A DNA stretch of 64,000 nucleotides from Lachnospiraceae bacterium (GTDB lineage: Bacteria > Bacillota > Clostridia > Lachnospirales > Lachnospiraceae), in assembly GCA_024692905.1 (NCBI GenBank), contig JAILLY010000102.1, forward strand, positions 186,001 through 250,000. Direction: 5' to 3'. Each line of letters opens with the position of its first letter. Within the stretch, counting starts at the first letter, position 1. The position numbers and the translations under genes were made by a program. Positions 53,305-62,853 of the stretch are shown piece after piece. The notes under the pieces are model-generated. The model saw only the letters and a list, made by a program, of their open reading frames with translations. It made no database searches and was not told where the DNA came from.

Positions 53305-54536
53305 TGGAGACCATGGACGAAAAGAGACGTATATCGCTTGAGAGAGCGGATGAATTATATAACGAGATTGAGGATTATCTTGCATTTAAGGATGATTTTT
53401 TGAGGGAGACGGCCGAGAGGCGTGATGTCTTATCCAAGAAGCACAAGGAAGAACTGCTCAATTATTTCGAGGCCGGAGAGGATGACTGGAATGACTGGCA
53501 CTGGCAGCTCCGCCACAGGATAAGTTCGGTATCCCTTTTGTCCAAGTTCATAAAACTTTCCGAAAAACAGTATAAGATGTTTGAGGAGATCTCGGCAAAG
53601 TTCCGCTGGGCCACGACTCCTTATTATCTTTCGCTCATGGATTATGAAGACATGAGTTATCCGATAAATATGATGGCTCTTCCGAGCGCCGATGAGAATG
53701 ATGCAAGCGGTGAGCTCGATCCGATGAGTGAGGAATATACAAATCCTGCTCCGTGCATAACCAGAAGATATCCCAACCGTCTCATAATAAACGTGACAAG
53801 TTCCTGTGCCATGTTCTGCCGTCATTGCCAGAGGCGCAGGAGGATAGGAGAATGCGACCGGATCGAATCGGAAGAGAACATTGCGGCGGCTATCGAATAT
53901 ATCAAAAATACACGCGAGATAAGGGATGTTCTTATAACCGGAGGCGATCCGCTTATGCTCCCCGATGAGATGCTCGAGAACATCATACGAAAAGTCCGTG
54001 CTATTGAACATGTTGAGATCATCAGGCTCGGGACAAGGCTTCCCGTGACCATGCCTCAGCGCATCACACCCCAGCTGTGCGCCATGCTGAAAAAGTATCA
54101 TCCGTTTTTCATCAATACCCAGTTCAACCATCCGGGTGAACTTACGGAAGATGCCGTAAGAGCATGCGGGATGCTTGCCGATGCCGGTATACCCATCGGA
54201 AACCAGATGGTATTCTTAAAGGGGATCAATAACGATAAGTATATAGTCCAGCTCTTAAATGAAGGTCTCCTTAAGGCAAGGGTACGCCCTTATTACATAT
54301 TCCACCCCAAGCAGGTTCTCGGGACCAAGCATTTTGAGATAACCGTCGAAGAGGGGCTTAAGATCATGAAATATTTAAGGGGACATACGTCCGGCCTTGC
54401 GATCCCGCAGTATATACTTAATGCGCCTCACGGGCTCGGCAAGATACCTCTTCTTCCGAAATACATAGAAGAAAGTGATGAGGATCATGTCAAACTTAAG
54501 ACATGGGAAGGAAAAGAGGTTGAGATAATATATTGA
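53304..54536 (+). CDS. eam: KamA-family radical SAM aminomutase, probable glutamate 2,3-aminomutase
   Basis: A 410-residue radical SAM, PLP-dependent aminomutase. The cluster Cys residues are in SSCAMFCRHC (168, 172, 175), and the PLP Lys is 380 in GLGKIP. In lysine 2,3-aminomutase two Asp (293 and 330) hold the substrate side-chain amine. Here the aligned positions are Lys336 (HPKQVLG) and Asn373 (ILNAPHG), 37 residues apart as in the reference enzyme; this Lys/Asn pair is the published mark of Clostridial glutamate 2,3-aminomutase. The product, beta-glutamate, is an osmolyte. ATG 53304 overlaps the trpS stop (TGATG). Confidence 0.85.
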   Translation: METMDEKRRISLERADELYNEIEDYLAFKDDFLRETAERRDVLSKKHKEELLNYFEAGEDDWNDWHWQLRHRISSVSLLSKFIKLSEKQYKMFEEISAKFRWATTPYYLSLMDYEDMSYPINMMALPSADENDASGELDPMSEEYTNPAPCITRRYPNRLIINVTSSCAMFCRHCQRRRRIGECDRIESEENIAAAIEYIKNTREIRDVLITGGDPLMLPDEMLENIIRKVRAIEHVEIIRLGTRLPVTMPQRITPQLCAMLKKYHPFFINTQFNHPGELTEDAVRACGMLADAGIPIGNQMVFLKGINNDKYIVQLLNEGLLKARVRPYYIFHPKQVLGTKHFEITVEEGLKIMKYLRGHTSGLAIPQYILNAPHGLGKIPLLPKYIEESDEDHVKLKTWEGKEVEIIY

Positions 54537-54549
54537 TGGCCACAAAAAC

Positions 54550-54578
54550 TTGAAATAATCACGTTTTTGGCTTATAAT
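54550..54578 (+). promoter_or_regulatory. Near-consensus sigma-A promoter of the 6S RNA gene
   Basis: TTGAAA (54550-54555), exactly 17 bases, TATAAT (54573-54578). This is the best promoter in the window. The expected start is about 54585, two bases before the first paired base of the RNA. Confidence 0.85.
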
Positions 54579-54584
54579 ATCATT

Positions 54585-54770
54585 AACCTGAAGTGTTCGA
54601 TATATCTTGATATTTTGAACCTACATCACTTTAAAAGGGAATCCTATATCTTCAGACGTACGTCAGGCCTCATTTTTCCGGTGGAAGGCAGAAATCTGAT
54701 TGCGGTAACCCACCTGGCATATTGCTAGGAGTCAAAATTCAAGAGTCGGCATTTCGGGGGTATTTTTTTT
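54585..54770 (+). ncRNA. ssrS: 6S RNA (predicted from structure)
   Basis: The 5' and 3' ends pair into a long rod. CCTGAAGTG (54587-54595) pairs with CATTTCGGG (54750-54758), TCGAT (54597-54601) with GTCGG (54745-54749), TCTTGA (54605-54610) with TCAAGA (54739-54744), and ATTTTGA (54612-54618) with TCAAAAT (54732-54738). A large asymmetric internal bubble follows, then an apical stem CCGGTGG (54678-54684) with CCACCtGG (54710-54717). T8 at 54763-54770 ends it. Length of about 186 nt, rod shape with central bubble and a strong promoter match 6S RNA, which binds and restrains housekeeping RNA polymerase. T-box consensus elements are absent. Confidence 0.75.
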
Positions 54771-54801
54771 GTGGAAATATAATTGATTCAGGAGGCTTAA
54801 A

Positions 54802-55845
54802 ATGGCGGATCTTAATGAACTCAGCGAAAAACTTTCGGCCATAAAATCTGAGATAAGGAGCGAACTCGACAGGCTTGGCAGTTCAAAGAGCGTGTTTGAG
54901 TACAAAAAGACCATATTTGATTCTAAGACCGGTAAAGTCGGAAGCCTGATGCGTGAAATGGGCAAGATACCTGCCGAACTCAGGGCGGAATACGGTAAAA
55001 AGGTCAATGAAGTCAAAACCTGGGCGCAGGGGCTGTTTGACGAGATGGATGAGAAGTTTAAGCGCGAGGAAATGAGGCTCCGTTACGAAGCCGAGAAGAT
55101 TGACGTTACCATGCCCGCCAAAATGCATAAACAGGGTTATCTTCATCCAAATACACTGATAAGGGAGCAGATAGTCGACATATTCGGCTCGATGGGCTTT
55201 CAGATATATGAAGGCACCGAGATAGAGACGGATTATTATAATTTCACCGCCTTGAATACACCGGACGATCATCCGGCCAGGGATATGCAGGATACGTTTT
55301 ATCTTTCGGATAAGTTCCTTCTGCGTACACAGACCTCCGCAGGCCAGATACATGTTATGGAAAAGCAGTCTCCTCCGATCAAGATCATATCACCGGGCAA
55401 GGTGTTCAGGTCAGATGATGATGCGACACACTCACCCATGTTCTCGCAGATGGAAGGCCTTGTCGTGGATAAGGGGATCACTCTGTGTGACTTAAAGGGT
55501 ATGCTCGATGTATTTGTTAAAAAGATATTCGGAGAGGATGTCAGCACAAGGCTCCGTCCTTCGTATTTTCCGTTCACCGAGCCTTCGGTAGAGGTTGATG
55601 TAAGCTGCTTCCAGTGCCACGGCAGGGGATGCAAGCTGTGTAAAGGAACCGGATGGATCGAGGTTCTCGGCGCAGGCGTCGTAAACAGCAAGGTTTTAAA
55701 AGGCTGCGGCATCGATCCCGATGAATACAGCGGATTCGCTTTCGGTATCGGTATCGAACGTATTGCGATGCTCAAGTACGGGATCAATAATATCAAGCTC
55801 CTGTTTGAATCGGATTTAAGAGTACTGGAGCAGATAAGGGAATAA
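54802..55845 (+). CDS. pheS: Phenylalanyl-tRNA synthetase alpha subunit
   Basis: The catalytic class II subunit of the heterotetrameric enzyme that charges tRNA-Phe. The 347-residue protein has an N-terminal coiled coil (1-90), motif 2 around [13 protein letters not shown] near residue 200 and motif 3 [14 protein letters not shown] near 312. A Cys knuckle [12 protein letters not shown] near 270 may hold zinc. GGAGG precedes ATG 54802. TATAAT at 54778 lacks a -35, so pheST may depend on read-through from the RNA gene upstream. Confidence 0.96.
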   Translation: MADLNELSEKLSAIKSEIRSELDRLGSSKSVFEYKKTIFDSKTGKVGSLMREMGKIPAELRAEYGKKVNEVKTWAQGLFDEMDEKFKREEMRLRYEAEKIDVTMPAKMHKQGYLHPNTLIREQIVDIFGSMGFQIYEGTEIETDYYNFTALNTPDDHPARDMQDTFYLSDKFLLRTQTSAGQIHVMEKQSPPIKIISPGKVFRSDDDATHSPMFSQMEGLVVDKGITLCDLKGMLDVFVKKIFGEDVSTRLRPSYFPFTEPSVEVDVSCFQCHGRGCKLCKGTGWIEVLGAGVVNSKVLKGCGIDPDEYSGFAFGIGIERIAMLKYGINNIKLLFESDLRVLEQIRE

Positions 55846-55867
55846 TCAGGGATAAAGGAGATCGGAA

Positions 55868-58288
55868 ATGTTAGTACCTTTAAGTTGGCTTAAGGATTAT
55901 GTGGATATAGATGTCACGCCCGATGTGCTCGAGGAGAAGCTGTTCTCCTGCGGATTTGAGGTTGAAGAGAAGTATGAAACAGGGCATGACATAAGCAATG
56001 TTGTTGTCGGTGAAGTTGTCGAATGTGAAGCCATACCCGATACCCACCTGCACTTATGCAAGGTAAATGCCGGTGACGCGGGGATCCTTCAGATATGCTG
56101 CGGAGCGGATAATGTAAAGGCAGGCGGTAAATACCCTCTTGCTCTCATAGGAGCGACCGTATATGCCACCGCAAAGGATCATAAGACCGTAGAAGGCGTA
56201 ATGACGATAGGACAGGGTAAGCTCAGAGGGTATGATTCATTCGGCATGCTGTGTTCCGGTGTTGAGATCGGACTTACCGAGGATCTGTATGAGGGAGCGG
56301 GATATAACGGATTGCTCGTACTTCCGGATGATGCGGTACCCGGGGCCGACGTAAAGCCTCTGACCGGTCTTGATGACTGGATCTTTGATATTGCGATCAC
56401 GGCAAACAGGCCCGACTGTCAGAGCATATTCGGGATAGCAAGAGAGGTTTCGGCGGTGCTCGGAAGCCCTCTGCACGAGCCTGATCTCAGTTATACGCAG
56501 ACGGATGTAAAGAAGGACGGGTTCACCGTAAACATAGATGCACCCGATATCTGTCCCAGATATATAGGACATTATATATACGATGTGAAGATCGAACAGT
56601 CACCGGCCTGGATGCGCAGGCGTCTTGCGCTTATCGGTCAGACCCCGATCTCAAATCTGGTTGACATAACCAACTATATCCTTCATGAACTTGGCCAGCC
56701 GATGCATGCATTTGATTATGCATATCTTAAGGGTGATCAGATAAATGTAAGACGTGCTCATGAAGGCGAGCAGATAGTGACTCTTGATGAAAAGGAGCTT
56801 ACGCTTGGTCCGAACAATCTTGTGATCTGCGACGGCGATAAGCCGGTTGCTCTTGCCGGTATCATGGGAGGCCTTAATTCGGAGATACTCGATACCACTA
56901 ACGAGGTGCTTTTTGAAGCCGCAAAATTTGCAAGGGATAACATCAGAAAGAGTTCACGTTCGCTTGGCAAAGTTTCGGATTCATCCGCAAGGTTTTCAAA
57001 GGGTGTTGATGAATATACCACTGTAATGGCCATGAAACGTGCTCTCCATCTTACACAGGAGCTTAACTGCGGCAAGGTGAGCTCGACTCATGTCGACCGT
57101 AACAGCGGTAACTCTATCGAGCCTTCCGAACTTAAGGTGAGCGTATCCAAAGTCAATTCGATCCTCGGTATCACTGTACCCGAAGATGAGATCATCCGCA
57201 TACTTGGCAATCTTAACTTTTCTCCGAAGATAAACGGTGACGAGCTTACGCTCAGCATACCCGCATACAGGGAGGATATGGAATCCTGTCAGGATGTTGC
57301 CGAGGAAGTGATAAGGATGTACGGATATGATCATATCGTTCCGACATTCATGCCTACGGCGCAGGTGACTCCCGGCGGATATGATCTTTATCAGAGGACG
57401 GAGCTTAAGCTGAAACGCGCCCTGTGTGCCGCAGGAGCGGACGAAGGGGTACATTACTCGTTCTTTTCCCCGGCATATCTTGATATGCTTGGTTTTCCTG
57501 CCGATGCTCCCGAAAGGAAAGCCATAAAGATAATGAATCCCATAAATGAAGACCTGTCGCTCATGAGGACGACTCTTGCGCCCCAGATGATCCTGGCCAT
57601 GCAGAACAACCAGAAGAAAGGCATTCTTAAAGGACGGCTATTCGAGGTCGGGAACAGGTTTGTTCCAAAGGAGCTTCCTCTTAAGGAATATCCGGATGAA
57701 CTTGAGACCGTATGCATAGGCTGTTTTGGTGAAAATGAAGACTTCTTTTCATTAAAGAGTCTTGTTGATACGGTTGCCGGGACGCTCGGGATCGCGTTTG
57801 AGTATGAGGCTGCGCAAAAGCCTTTCCTTCATCCTTACCGTACGGCGCAGATCGTCTGCGAAGGTGAGGCGGTCGGTTATCTCGGCCAGGTAGGATACGA
57901 GCTCATAGATGAGCTTGATATGAGGGTTGATTCTTTTGTTGCGGAGATCTCACTTCATATGCTCGGGAAATATTACGGGAAGAGTCAGACATTTAAGCCG
58001 CTTCCCAAATTCCAGGAGGAAAAACGCGATCTTTGTTTCGTAATGGGTAAGGATATCACCTGCGCGCAGATAGAAAACGAGATAAAGAACAGCTGTGAAT
58101 ATGTAACCGCAGTTGAACTCTTTGATGTATATGAGGGAATGCAGCTGGGGGCCGATAAGAAGAGTATGGCTTTTTCGGTCGTATATACTCCCGGCGAAGA
58201 AGAGTTTAAGACAGGAACCGTTGACGGATTCGTTTCAACGCTTCTTTCAAACCTCAAGGATAAATATGATGTTACTTTAAGAAGCTGA
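55868..58288 (+). CDS. pheT: Phenylalanyl-tRNA synthetase beta subunit
   Basis: The 806-residue beta subunit. Domain order: N-terminal B1, a tRNA-binding EMAP-like domain (about 40-150), B3/B4 editing domain (about 205-375), B5 domain (about 400-475), a catalytic-like domain, and the anticodon-binding FDX-ACB domain (about 712-806). AAGGAG lies upstream of the ATG, 22 bases after pheS. Confidence 0.96.
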   Translation: MLVPLSWLKDYVDIDVTPDVLEEKLFSCGFEVEEKYETGHDISNVVVGEVVECEAIPDTHLHLCKVNAGDAGILQICCGADNVKAGGKYPLALIGATVYATAKDHKTVEGVMTIGQGKLRGYDSFGMLCSGVEIGLTEDLYEGAGYNGLLVLPDDAVPGADVKPLTGLDDWIFDIAITANRPDCQSIFGIAREVSAVLGSPLHEPDLSYTQTDVKKDGFTVNIDAPDICPRYIGHYIYDVKIEQSPAWMRRRLALIGQTPISNLVDITNYILHELGQPMHAFDYAYLKGDQINVRRAHEGEQIVTLDEKELTLGPNNLVICDGDKPVALAGIMGGLNSEILDTTNEVLFEAAKFARDNIRKSSRSLGKVSDSSARFSKGVDEYTTVMAMKRALHLTQELNCGKVSSTHVDRNSGNSIEPSELKVSVSKVNSILGITVPEDEIIRILGNLNFSPKINGDELTLSIPAYREDMESCQDVAEEVIRMYGYDHIVPTFMPTAQVTPGGYDLYQRTELKLKRALCAAGADEGVHYSFFSPAYLDMLGFPADAPERKAIKIMNPINEDLSLMRTTLAPQMILAMQNNQKKGILKGRLFEVGNRFVPKELPLKEYPDELETVCIGCFGENEDFFSLKSLVDTVAGTLGIAFEYEAAQKPFLHPYRTAQIVCEGEAVGYLGQVGYELIDELDMRVDSFVAEISLHMLGKYYGKSQTFKPLPKFQEEKRDLCFVMGKDITCAQIENEIKNSCEYVTAVELFDVYEGMQLGADKKSMAFSVVYTPGEEEFKTGTVDGFVSTLLSNLKDKYDVTLRS

Positions 58289-58290
58289 AC

Positions 58291-58307
58291 CCGGTCCTCT
58301 CGACCGG
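58291..58307 (+). other. Stem-loop between pheT and the M18 aminopeptidase gene
   Basis: CCGGTC (58291-58296) pairs perfectly with GACCGG (58302-58307) around CTCTC. No T-run follows, so full termination is unlikely; it may adjust decay or read-through between the two genes. Confidence 0.45.
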
Positions 58308-58335
58308 TAATACAGTAAGCAGGAAAGGGGTTGTC

Positions 58336-59760
58336 ATGGAAAGAAAGAATGCATGGGAGACATATACGGCCGCGCAGCTTAAGGAACTGGATAAACTGAG
58401 TGCCGGTTACATTGATTTCCTGAGTGATAACAAGACGGAACGCGAATGCGTGGACTACATCATAAACGAAGCCGAAAAGGAAGGCTATACAGAGCTTAAT
58501 GAATATATCCGCAAGGGTAAAAAACCGTCAGCCGGAGATAAGGTATATGCCGTATGGATGAACAAGACGGCAGCTCTGTTCAAACTCGGAAAGCGTCCGC
58601 TTTGCGAAGGCATGAACATACTCGGCGCACATATTGATTCTCCAAGGCTCGATCTTAAGCAGAATCCGTTATACGAAGACGGAGGACTCGGGTATCTTGA
58701 CACCCATTATTACGGCGGAGTGAAGAAATACCAGTGGGTGACGATACCGCTTGCTCTTCACGGTGTTATCGTTAAAAAGGACGGTACCACGGTTATTGTC
58801 AATATAGGTGAAGAATCAGACGATCCCGTATTTTTCGTTTCGGATCTTTTGATACATCTTGCCCAGGAACAGATGGACAAGAAGGGTTCAAAGGTCGTTG
58901 AAGGCGAGGCTCTCGATATCATAGCCGGCAACAGGCCGCTTGTTATCAAAGGCCGTACAAAGGCTGCTTCGGACAACGATAAGAAGAATGATAAGGATAA
59001 GGTTAAAAACAATATATTAAATATACTTAAGGAAACCTACGGCGTTGAAGAAGAAGACTTTACGTCGGCGGAACTTGAGGTCGTTCCTGCGGGAAGGGCA
59101 AGAGAAGCGGGGCTTGACCGCAGCATGATACTTGGCTACGGACACGATGACAGGGTATGCGCCTATCCGTCGTTAAAGGCTCTTTTTGATACCGCCGCGG
59201 TTGAAAAGACCGCCTGCTGTATCCTTGTTGACAAGGAGGAGATAGGCAGTGTCGGTGCAACAGGCATGCGTTCAAGGTTTTTTGAGAACTGTGTTGCCGA
59301 GCTCATGGCATTATACGGGGAATACAGTGAACTGGATCTTAGGAGATGTCTGGCCGCATCATGTATGCTCAGTTCGGATGTGAGTGCCGGGTTCGATCCC
59401 ACATATGCTTCCGCCTTTGACAAGAAAAACGTATGTTACCTCGGGAACGGTGTTGTATTCAATAAATTCACGGGTTCGCGGGGCAAATCGGGTTCGAATG
59501 ATGCGAATGCAGAATATATCGCCTATCTTCGGGATATACTCGATAAGGACCGTGTAAACTACCAGACAGCCGAACTCGGTAAGGTCGACCAGGGCGGCGG
59601 CGGAACCATAGCGTATATTCTTGCGCTTTACGGTATGAACGTTATCGACTCGGGAGTTGCAGTACTTAACATGCATGCTCCGTGGGAATGCATCAGCAAG
59701 GCCGATCTGTATGAGGCATACAGATGCTACAGGGCTTTTCTTAAGGGTAAAGGGATCTGA
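58336..59760 (+). CDS. M18-family aminopeptidase
   Basis: A 474-residue cytosolic dodecameric metallo-aminopeptidase of the aspartyl aminopeptidase family. Zinc and catalytic segments are [10 protein letters not shown] near residue 97, [12 protein letters not shown] near 297, [10 protein letters not shown] near 345 and the final His in LNMHAPWE near 448. A charged Lys/Asp linker (about 215-228) is extra. The stop overlaps the queA start by one base (TGATG). Confidence 0.93.
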   Translation: MERKNAWETYTAAQLKELDKLSAGYIDFLSDNKTERECVDYIINEAEKEGYTELNEYIRKGKKPSAGDKVYAVWMNKTAALFKLGKRPLCEGMNILGAHIDSPRLDLKQNPLYEDGGLGYLDTHYYGGVKKYQWVTIPLALHGVIVKKDGTTVIVNIGEESDDPVFFVSDLLIHLAQEQMDKKGSKVVEGEALDIIAGNRPLVIKGRTKAASDNDKKNDKDKVKNNILNILKETYGVEEEDFTSAELEVVPAGRAREAGLDRSMILGYGHDDRVCAYPSLKALFDTAAVEKTACCILVDKEEIGSVGATGMRSRFFENCVAELMALYGEYSELDLRRCLAASCMLSSDVSAGFDPTYASAFDKKNVCYLGNGVVFNKFTGSRGKSGSNDANAEYIAYLRDILDKDRVNYQTAELGKVDQGGGGTIAYILALYGMNVIDSGVAVLNMHAPWECISKADLYEAYRCYRAFLKGKGI

Positions 59761-60800
59761 TGGCTGATACTTCACTTAAAACCTCGGATTTTTATTTTGA
59801 TCTTCCGGAAGAACTTATCGCACAGGATCCGCTTGAAGACAGATCGTCTTCACGGCTTTTGGTACTTGACAAAAAGACCGGTGCCATAAGGCATGATGTC
59901 TTTAAGAATATAGGCGATCATCTTAAACCGGGTGACTGTCTTGTGCTTAATAACACAAAGGTCATACCGGCAAGGCTTCTGGGGACAAAGGAGGATACCG
60001 GAGCCCATGTTGAAATCCTCCTCCTTAAAAGACGCATTAACGATGAATGGGAAGCGATAGTAAAGCCGGGAAGGAAGTTAAAACCCGGCGCGCGTGTTTC
60101 CTTCGGCGAAGGTCTTTTAAGATGTGAGATCACGGATGTTATCGACGAGGGCAACCGTATAGTAAGGTTTTTCTATGACGGGATATTTGAGGAGATACTC
60201 GATAAGCTCGGTCAGATGCCCCTGCCGCCTTATATAACGCATAAACTTAAGGACAGGGACAGATACCAGACCGTGTATGCGAGATATGACGGATCGGCAG
60301 CCGCTCCCACGGCCGGCCTTCACTTTACGAAGGATCTCATCGGTGAGCTTGAGGATAAGGGTATAATAACCGCTTATGTGACTCTTCATGTCGGACTCGG
60401 AACATTCCGGCCTGTAAAGGCGGATAATATCACCGATCATCATATGCATTCGGAAACATATAATATCAGCAAAGAGGCGGCTGATAAGATAAACGGCGCA
60501 AAAGAGAACGGGGGCAGGATAGTATGCGTCGGTACAACAAGCTGCCGCACCATAGAAAGTGCCGCGGATGAGAGCGGAAGAGTCATTCCTTCTTCGGGGG
60601 AAACGGATATATTTATATATCCGGGCTACAGGTTTAAGGCACTTGACTGCCTTATCACAAATTTCCATCTGCCCGAGTCGACTCTTCTTATGCTGGTGAG
60701 CGCTCTTGCAGGAAGAGAAAACGTTCTTAATGCTTACAGGACGGCGATCGAAGAAAGGTACAGGTTCTTCTCGTTCGGTGATGCCATGTTTATAAGCTGA
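59760..60800 (+). CDS. queA: tRNA preQ1(34) S-adenosylmethionine ribosyltransferase-isomerase
   Basis: QueA makes epoxyqueuosine in tRNA from preQ1 and the ribosyl part of S-adenosylmethionine. The 346-residue product has the N-terminal [25 protein letters not shown] near residue 63, APTAGLHFT near 182, [11 protein letters not shown] near 210 and [16 protein letters not shown] near 302. No tgt or other queuosine gene is in the window. Confidence 0.96.
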   Translation: MADTSLKTSDFYFDLPEELIAQDPLEDRSSSRLLVLDKKTGAIRHDVFKNIGDHLKPGDCLVLNNTKVIPARLLGTKEDTGAHVEILLLKRRINDEWEAIVKPGRKLKPGARVSFGEGLLRCEITDVIDEGNRIVRFFYDGIFEEILDKLGQMPLPPYITHKLKDRDRYQTVYARYDGSAAAPTAGLHFTKDLIGELEDKGIITAYVTLHVGLGTFRPVKADNITDHHMHSETYNISKEAADKINGAKENGGRIVCVGTTSCRTIESAADESGRVIPSSGETDIFIYPGYRFKALDCLITNFHLPESTLLMLVSALAGRENVLNAYRTAIEERYRFFSFGDAMFIS

Positions 60801-60864
60801 AACTTTTATTCGGATGTATCATAATGGTTGCCGGTAAACGTATAAGATCAAGGGAGGGTACACA

Positions 60865-61200
60865 ATGGAAGAAAAAAGAAGAAACAGGCGGATGGTACTT
60901 AATGCTCATCTTGTCATGAAAAGGCTCGGAGATGCGGAAGGTGAGAAGGTACCCGTTGACATCATCGATATAAGTAAGGGCGGCATAGGGTTTTCCTGTG
61001 AGACCCCCCTTACAATGAATGCGATCTATGAGATGGATCTAATGATATGGACGAAAGATGTTATCCATACATTCGTAAATATCACAAGGTTTGACAGCAA
61101 AAAGAACATGTACGGTGCGACTTTTACCGGAATGAACGAGAATGATTCCGGTAAGATACGTATATATGAGATGTTCGAACAGGCATCAAAGGATAATTAA
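60865..61200 (+). CDS. PilZ-domain protein (cyclic di-GMP receptor)
   Basis: A 111-residue single PilZ domain. The N-terminal KRRNRRM gives the RxxxR arginines and DISKGGIGF near residue 34 gives the D/NxSxxG motif, the two parts that grip cyclic di-GMP. It has no other domain and probably acts by binding a partner. AGGGAGGG precedes the ATG. It pairs conceptually with the HD-GYP regulator at 9557. The downstream gene starts 15 bases after its stop. Confidence 0.88.
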   Translation: MEEKRRNRRMVLNAHLVMKRLGDAEGEKVPVDIIDISKGGIGFSCETPLTMNAIYEMDLMIWTKDVIHTFVNITRFDSKKNMYGATFTGMNENDSGKIRIYEMFEQASKDN

Positions 61201-61215
61201 TGCAGGAGTCTTACT

Positions 61216-62751
61216 ATGTATAAAAGGACGGTCCTGCTCGTGCTTGACGGCATCGGGATCACTGACAAAACAGCATATAATGCCTTATATCATGCAAACA
61301 CCCCGGTGCTGGACAGGCTTATTGATGATAATAAGTGCGTACGCGGGCTCAGTGCCGGAATGGCTGTCGGCCTTCCGAACGGAAGGTCCGGTAATGCAAT
61401 GGCCGGGTTTGAGAATATCGGTGCGGGCCGGATCGTATACCAGCAGCTTACAAGGATAGACAAGGAGATCGAAAGCGGTGCTTTTTTTGATAATGAAGTA
61501 CTGCTTGAGACGCTTTCTTACTGCAGACGCAACGATTCCAATCTCCACATCATAGGTATGATATCCGGCAACGGCATACACGGACATATAGATCATCTGT
61601 ATGCTCTCCTTAAGTTTGCCGCGGATAATTCCTTCAATAAAGTATATCTGCACTGTATAACGGACGGACGTGACGAAAGGCCGGATACGGGACTTTATGC
61701 AATTGAGCTGCTTCAGCAGAAAATGCGCGAACTGAGCACCGGCGAGATAGCCACCGTCAGCGGAAGATATTATGCGATGGACCGTGATGACAATTATGAC
61801 CGTGTCAAGCTTGCTTATCTTGCCATAACCCAGGGTGAGGGCAATAAGGCGGCAAATGCTGCCGAAGCCGTACAGAATGCATATGAAAACGGTGAAAGCG
61901 ATGAATTTATAAAACCCACCGTGATCGTAAACGGAGGTGTCCCCGTAGGGGAAGTGAATGACAGGGATGCCGTGATATTCTGTAATCTGAGGCCCGACAG
62001 ATCGAGGGAGCTTACAAGGGCGTTCTGCGAGGATGAATTCAGGATGTTCAAAAGAGAGCGCCGTCCCGATATAAGGTTTGTCTGTTTTGACGATCCGGAC
62101 CATCTTATCGGAAATAAGATCACCGCATTTCCGAGACAGCCCGTATATAATACATTTGGCGAGTATCTGGCTTACCTCGGCTTAAGGCAGCTGCGCCTTA
62201 CCGGAACCGAGAACAAGGCAAACGTCACTTCATTTTTCGACTGCGGGATGAACATCGAATCCGAAGGTATTGAGAGGTTATTTGTTAAAACTGCCAAAGG
62301 CAGGGAGATCCCCGGGGCGAATGCCGTGACAAAAGCCATAACCGATAAGCTTATCAGTGCGATGAACGAAGGACGTTATGACTTTATGCTCTGTGATATA
62401 TCAAGTGCCGATATCATCGGCCACACTGCGGATATGGATGCGGCCGTCACCGCCTGTACCGAGATCGATGCCTGCACCGGCAGGATCATTCAGGCTGCAT
62501 ACGATAACGATCTTGCGTTGTTCATATGCTCGACACACGGCAAGGTGGAACAGCTTTCCGATCAGGAAACCGGAAAACCATACAGATGCCATACATCTTA
62601 TCCGGTACCGTTCATACTCATAAATGCAGGTGACGATATAAAGCTCAGAGAGGCCGGATGCCTAGCCGACATCGCACCTACGCTTCTTGAGATCATGGGT
62701 ATCCCGTGCCCGAAAGAAATGACCGGAAAGACCCTCATCAATCGTCAATAA
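61216..62751 (+). CDS. GpmI-family (cofactor-independent phosphoglycerate mutase) homologue lacking key catalytic residues
   Basis: A 511-residue member of the iPGM/alkaline phosphatase superfamily, full length and in frame. Conserved: Asp11, His122 in GIHGHIDH, DGRD near 150, GRYYAMDRD near 183, RPDRSRE near 259, Asp399 and His403 in ADIIGHT, His441 and His459. Changed: the nucleophile block GNSEVGH reads GNAMAGF, so Ser becomes Ala61, and the metal block ADHG reads STHG, so Asp becomes Thr440. These changes remove two of four ligands of one manganese site and the phospho-Ser. Ordinary mutase activity is unlikely; it may have a new or regulatory role. Confidence 0.85.
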   Translation: MYKRTVLLVLDGIGITDKTAYNALYHANTPVLDRLIDDNKCVRGLSAGMAVGLPNGRSGNAMAGFENIGAGRIVYQQLTRIDKEIESGAFFDNEVLLETLSYCRRNDSNLHIIGMISGNGIHGHIDHLYALLKFAADNSFNKVYLHCITDGRDERPDTGLYAIELLQQKMRELSTGEIATVSGRYYAMDRDDNYDRVKLAYLAITQGEGNKAANAAEAVQNAYENGESDEFIKPTVIVNGGVPVGEVNDRDAVIFCNLRPDRSRELTRAFCEDEFRMFKRERRPDIRFVCFDDPDHLIGNKITAFPRQPVYNTFGEYLAYLGLRQLRLTGTENKANVTSFFDCGMNIESEGIERLFVKTAKGREIPGANAVTKAITDKLISAMNEGRYDFMLCDISSADIIGHTADMDAAVTACTEIDACTGRIIQAAYDNDLALFICSTHGKVEQLSDQETGKPYRCHTSYPVPFILINAGDDIKLREAGCLADIAPTLLEIMGIPCPKEMTGKTLINRQ

Positions 62752-62764
62752 TTCACAAAAACAG

Positions 62765-62793
62765 TTGCATGTCGGTATTATTTTTAGTAAAAT
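62765..62793 (+). promoter_or_regulatory. Predicted promoter of the EF-G-like gene
   Basis: TTGCAT (62765-62770), 17 bases, TAAAAT (62788-62793). The start near 62800 gives a leader of about 54 bases up to the ATG at 62854. Confidence 0.6.
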
Positions 62794-62853
62794 CTTATAT
62801 GAAGCCGTTTCGGGTCAGCCGTACGGTTAATAACATATTGGAGGTTACTTTTT

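Noticed and set aside
53304..54536. Lysine 2,3-aminomutase as the default label
   Set aside because: The two Asp residues that bind the lysine side chain are replaced by Lys336 and Asn373, as reported for glutamate 2,3-aminomutase.
54537..54801. T-box riboswitch in front of pheS
   Set aside because: A leader of this length before pheS suggests a T-box, but I find no AGGGTGGTACCGCG-type antiterminator sequence. Instead the two ends pair along their length and end in a T-run, which fits 6S RNA better.
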